In this document: positions 60,264 through 64,000 of the stretch, piece by piece
Layout: the number at the start of each line of letters is the position of its first letter
Position numbering within the stretch: position 1 is the stretch's first letter
Assembly: GCF_018320785.1 (NCBI RefSeq)
Contig: NC_054872.1
Coordinates: 35,724,051 to 35,788,050 of the forward strand
Length of the DNA: 64,000 bases
Reading direction: 5' to 3'
Origin: Cheilinus undulatus
Lineage: Eukaryota; Chordata; Actinopteri; Labriformes; Labridae
Program-made: the position numbers and the translations under genes
Notes under the pieces: model-generated
Databases searched by the model: none
The model's input: only the letters and a program-made list of their open reading frames with translations
Told to the model about the DNA's origin: nothing

Positions 60264-60270
60264 TTTTATA
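60264..60270 (-). promoter_or_regulatory. TATA box of the two-Ig gene
   Basis: Read on the minus strand the sequence is CGTATAAAAGGTG, a strong TATA element about 82 bp upstream of the ATG. That places the start site near 60237 and gives a short 5' leader. A TATA promoter suggests regulated, tissue-restricted expression, unlike the divergent taf12 promoter. Confidence 0.65.
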
Positions 60271-61077
60271 CGTGAGGATAAGGGGGTGTGGCTAAACGTT
60301 TGTTTTTCAGGAAATTCGCACGAAATACTCTGAAAAAGAGAACAGAAAGATGATAATACCACGCAAAGTCATCATTACATAGCCAAGTAGATGGACAATC
60401 GAGCCGTAACGAGCCTTATGACTCCTTTTTCTCATGGCTGTATCAAGTTTTTTTTCAAGTGCAAATGAAAGTGATGTGCCGCTCAAAATCTTGCTGCGTC
60501 ATTTGTCTCCGGGGGAAATCGAGCTGATCATGTTTGCAGCACAGGTCTGTTGTTAAGGTCAGTCGGTGTAATATTCCCAAAGAAGTTCAACGACATCTGA
60601 AGAAAGTCCCAAGTAGTCTCAAAGCGTCGAATTAAACCGGTGTGAAATGTAATGCTGGACAACCAAACATTTTACGCTTCATTTGCTGTGACCTTTGATT
60701 GATTCTGTTCACCGGAGCTGCTCTAGAGACAGTTCAGAGAAATAATATCTGACAAAGCGTCAAAGATGGTGCACTGCACGCCAGTTTAATATTGACTTAA
60801 GTCTATGTCATCTTTTTATTCTGGGGAAAGACTGCTTTCACTTTTGGTCATGTTGTCCTCTAAGAATTGTTTGTTAAAAACAACTTCTGTCCATTTGCCA
60901 CAGGACTTACTGCAAAATGGTAATTACACTAATGACAAGTGGAGACACAGGAAGGGGCTACATAGCCGATACAACATATAAAAACAGCTTTAAGGACGTT
61001 TAGAAGTTTTAAACTCTTAAAGGGTGTTGAAGCCTTTTTTTTTACTTTTTAGATGATTTTGATTGTGTTGAAAAAAA

Positions 61078-61345
61078 GTCATCTTTATTGTCCGTTTCAG
61101 CCATGTACCAGACATACAGAGGAATTTGAAAAGACGTTTCTCTCTAGCCCACAGTGCAAAAAGTATAAACATAAGTTAAAAGAAGCATAGAACTACTATT
61201 AAGTATACAAAATTACAAAATATATACAATATATGTGCATGTCAGTATGGCCACAGTGTACATAGGTTTAATAAGGCGCAATGTAGTGGGTGCAAAAATA
61301 CAGGAGGTAGTTTAACATTAGCAGATATAGTTATTAGTGCAATAA
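61078..61345 (-). repeat. Probable LINE 3' tail
   Basis: GTCATCTTTATTGTCCGTTTCAG, CCATGTACCAGACATACAGAGG and CACAGTGCAAAAAGTATAAACA, followed by TATATACAATATATGTGCA, resemble the reverse complement of a common fish LINE 3' end. No ORF remains. Confidence 0.4.
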
Positions 61346-61361
61346 AACGCAGCTTTGTTTT

Positions 61362-61364
61362 ATT

Positions 61365-61403
<39 letters not shown>

Positions 61404-61406
61404 TTC
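61362..61406 (+). repeat. (TTTA)n microsatellite
   Basis: About eleven near-perfect TTTA units. A shorter TTTC run lies at about 61705-61727. Confidence 0.85.
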
Positions 61407-62173
61407 AGGGGCTGTTGCTTCCTGATGAGGGGCAAAGGGGGGGTTCAGAATCCACTTCTGAGGGTAGGCCTACAGTGTGTAACAGGCTGTAGTTGCATTT
61501 AGGGGAAAAAACTTAGTAGGTCTGTCTAAAGTAGAGTTTAATCATCTGAATACCAAAGTGTTGTTGTTTTTTTTTTTTCAGATCAACCCAGAATAAGTCT
61601 TTTATTCATATACAAGGAGGATCTCATCCACAGCCATCTTACATTTTTGCATTTTGCATGTTTCTGTGGTATCACAGAAGGAACCAGATAGTGGTGGCAC
61701 ATTTTTCTTTCTTTCTTTCTTTCTTTTTTTAAATTACGCTGGTTGTCACAGTTTTCACCCGAGAAAGGGGCATCACAATCAAGAACTGACTGTTAGATGT
61801 TGATATTTCCAGATTTACACGCTGCACCTTAATGCAAAGAATATACATTTTAAAAGATACGTTATTAGTATGTAGTATGAAAAATACACCAGTTTTGTGC
61901 TTCGTCTGGGTTTTTCGCACTTAAACAGACATCTTAAGGGTCAAATTCCCGAGTATTAATGAGTAATTATGATCAGGTCTGATCTTGATGAAGAAATAAC
62001 GCAAATAAAGTTAGAGCAAAAAAAAAAAAGCTGTTTTTTTAAATGTATATAAGCTGTCATTTTTTTGCCTTGAACCCCTAAAATGTAACAGTTTTTCTAG
62101 CTCGGTCTGAGCTTTAAGTCTTTCTACTGACACGAGAGGTGAAATTGTGGCTTTATTTATGTCTATTTGATCT

Positions 62174-62236
62174 CCACTAGGTGGCGGACAAGAGGACTTT
62201 TACCCCACCGGAAGTAGACGTTAATAAAGCGGAAGT
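62174..62236 (+). promoter_or_regulatory. taf12: taf12 core promoter with CTCF-type motif and two ETS sites
   Basis: CCACTAGGTGGCGG at 62174-62187 fits the CTCF core consensus at every position. CCGGAAGT (62208-62215) and GCGGAAGT (62229-62236) are ETS/GABPA-type sites in the same orientation, 21 bp apart. No TATA box is present. This is the usual layout of a TATA-less housekeeping promoter, consistent with a general transcription factor gene. Confidence 0.6.
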
Positions 62237-62364
62237 TGAGGGGGAAAATCCTCGCTGAATTTTGTTGTCGTTTAGAAACGATTCTGATACGTCTTTCTGT
62301 GGCATATTACTCATTATCTGAGTTAAGACGTCGAACCATGGATAGATAGTGTTTGTTTTACTAG
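62220..62364 (+). other. taf12: taf12 exon 1, noncoding (start approximate)
   Basis: A consensus donor (CTAG|GTAAGT) at 62364/62365 ends the exon; the next acceptor is at 62846. The exon begins just after paired ETS sites. It carries a four-codon upstream reading frame at 62338-62349. The 5' boundary is inferred from the promoter motifs, not seen directly. Confidence 0.55.
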
Positions 62365-62846
62365 GTAAGTGTGCAATGTAATTCGTAAGTTTAAGATTTG
62401 GTATGCATTTAGAGGCTTAGCTTCATTAGCTGCTACTTTTAGCATGTACGGCTACATTCAATGCTTGATAGCTTCTATTTTAACGAAAAAGAAGTCCCAT
62501 TGTATTGATGTAGAAATTTTATTACAACGATTTGTTTACTGAAGCGGCACCTTTATCACTTGTACGACGTTTCGAAAACTGTTACTTTGCTCAGTCGTTG
62601 TTATGTCAACAAAGCCCGCACAGTAGTCGTACTGCTGGCTTTACGACTGGAAAAATGTAACCGAATGAAATGAAGTCAATAAAAGCGAGATAATTAATTC
62701 AACTATACATTTTTTTTTATTTGTGTAGGGACTTGAACTTAAAACAAAGACAAAGAAAAATTAATGTCTTTTTTAAATGTCTGTGTATGAATAATTTAAA
62801 TCAAACTGAAGCCTCTGATGCTGACTTTTGTGATTATTTTTCACAG

Positions 62847-62989
62847 ATTTACGGACGAGGTCCCAGCTGAAGATAATCTTTGACCTGTGTATACATCACT
62901 GACTGTCATTTTGGACACAAGAAAGGACTGCCAACATTTTGCCTCACGTGAAACTCCAGAGCCCCTCCACCCTGCCTGTTGCTACCAGC
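62847..62989 (+). other. taf12: taf12 exon 2, 5' untranslated part
   Basis: The exon begins after the acceptor TTTTTCACAG at 62846. It is in frame with the start codon only after the TGA at 62900. It contains no ATG in the taf12 frame before 62990. Confidence 0.65.
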
Positions 62990-63067
62990 ATGGCTAACAG
63001 CACCACGACAGCAGTGAAGGTTATGAATCCTGGTCCTGCTGGTAGAAGTAGTCCAGAGGGATCTCAG
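62990..63067 (+). CDS. taf12: TFIID/SAGA subunit TAF12, first coding exon (partial gene)
   Basis: The exon encodes 26 residues starting MANSTTTAVKVMNPGPAGRS and ending SPEGSQ, then the donor GTCAGT in phase 0. The start MANST...VK and the spacing to SPE..Q match the short form of vertebrate TAF12, where the next exon begins the histone-fold region. TAF12 pairs with TAF4 in TFIID and with ADA1 in SAGA through its histone fold, in the nucleus. An in-frame TGA at 62900-62902 and no earlier ATG fix this start; the context has A at -3. The histone-fold exons are not in the remaining 930 bp and must lie past 64000. Confidence 0.85.
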
Positions 63068-64000
63068 GTCAGTTACGTTTTTACAGACAAAGTCCAGACT
63101 CTGTTTACAGATCGGCTGCTGCACAAGGCTTTGATAAGAGTCTCCATTACATGTTCGTGTATTATTCCTAACATGCATAAATCTCACAACTGTTTTGAGT
63201 CTATTCATTTAACCACCATCAAAATAGAAACTACCATTTCTGTCATCCACACGTAAAACACTTAAATCCTTGCAAACTGCTACTAGAGCTTGGCACTGCT
63301 ATTTTGATGAGGAAGTTAAATAAATGGCACAAGGCAACTTTCCACACAACTGTTTGGCATGCACACCTGATCATAAATCCTGAATGAGAAGAGAAACAGA
63401 AAGAGCCATAACAAAGCAAAGAGAATAATCTTTGAAGGGTAAAAATATGCATCTATCTTATATGAGATGTAGGATTAGGCCTAAACTTAATTGATTATAG
63501 CAGTATAGTTTATGCTGCAGTTTTTGGGGAAAAAGAAACTGCTAATTTATATCAGGGTGCTATGCTGCAGTTATTATTACTGTACTTTTTTAAAAACAAT
63601 CTTTCATTGAGAAATAAGTTCAAATAAGATGTTCTACTGTGGATTTTTACAGCGGAATTAAAAATGGCAAAAACTTTACTGTTGTTCAGCAAAATGCTAC
63701 TTCTGGTCCCTGGCATAGATGAAGAATTTAAGAAGTAACAACAGTTAATGAAAAAACATTGATGCTGGCCAAGTTGTTTTTTTCACAATTGCATTGACCC
63801 TGAAAACCCCACACAAAATCAAACCTGGTGTAAAAAGTTATAATTCCCGTACCTGTGACATTTCTATCTTCATTGACTATGGAGAGGAGAGGCAGTCACA
63901 TTCCCTGGTAAATGAACTAAACAGATCAGTTAAAATATAATGTCAAAGAATTTCATACATTCCTAGTGCAAGTAAAGGTACTGATTCATCCTGACTATAG
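63068..64000 (+). other. taf12: taf12 intron 2, 5' portion
   Basis: AT-rich sequence after the exon 2 donor. I searched it by eye for the histone-fold start (KKKLQDLVREVD-type codons) in all plus frames and did not find it. Confidence 0.5.

Larger units (their letters stand above)
60183..62170. other. Divergent intergenic region between the two-Ig gene and taf12
   Basis: Apart from the TATA promoter at its left end, this holds a LINE-like tail at 61078-61345 and two microsatellites. No gene is recognised. IRF-type half sites (AANNGAAA) occur at about 60244-60251 and 60461-60470. Confidence 0.45.

Noticed and set aside
62939..63256. Longer taf12 N-terminus starting at TTG 62939 and reading through the donor
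   Set aside because: The start is not ATG and the sequence after 63067 is intronic (GTCAGT donor); the ATG at 62990 fits known TAF12.
1..64000. CRISPR arrays, bacterial operons or phage genes
   Set aside because: Spliced vertebrate genes, fish repeats and absence of dense long ORFs exclude a prokaryotic source; the only regular array is the 42-bp minisatellite without spacer structure.

Overview
The window is vertebrate nuclear DNA, almost certainly from a ray-finned (teleost) fish and probably a spiny-rayed one. Genes are sparse and split by introns. The DNA between them is packed with repeats typical of fish: Tc1-like, hAT, piggyBac and Harbinger-like elements, tRNA-derived SINEs and LINE tails. 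Most open frames are chance; the real coding sequence lies in short exons joined by GT-AG introns.

Three genes can be supported. (1) On the minus strand, six coding exons between 60182 and 45652 join in perfect phase into a 270-residue membrane protein. It has a signal peptide, two immunoglobulin domains, one transmembrane helix and a 14-residue basic tail. A TATA box lies about 80 bp upstream of the start codon. The two domains most resemble the membrane-proximal C2-type domains of the ALCAM/MCAM/BCAM adhesion family. (2) On the plus strand, the first two exons of taf12 (a TFIID and SAGA subunit) start near 62.2 kb; the histone-fold exons lie beyond the right edge. These two genes are divergent, with about 2 kb between their promoters. 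(3) On the minus strand at 37573-37645, a CpG-rich first exon encodes a signal peptide and ends in a phase-1 donor. No later exon was found, so nearly all of 1-37572 may be its first intron.

Layout: 1-37.5 kb is candidate intron, with decayed and nested transposons, a 0.9 kb minisatellite and a CpG cluster at 31.5 kb. 37.5-38.05 kb is the signal-exon gene start and promoter. 38-45.6 kb is intergenic, with a near full-length but dead Tc1 element carrying an insertion. 45.6-60.2 kb is the two-Ig gene; its large intron 5 holds a broken nicotinamide riboside kinase retrocopy and a nested transposon complex. 60.3-62.2 kb is the divergent intergenic region, with a consensus CTCF-type motif next to taf12. 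62.2-64 kb is the taf12 5' end.

The most noteworthy items are the short two-Ig gene; several nested transposons that can be dated by target-site duplications, one confirmed by an empty-site copy inside the same window; a very short strong-context upstream ORF in the taf12 leader; and a helicase-like fragment carried in a repeat. All family assignments come from reading the sequence and from general knowledge; no database search was run.
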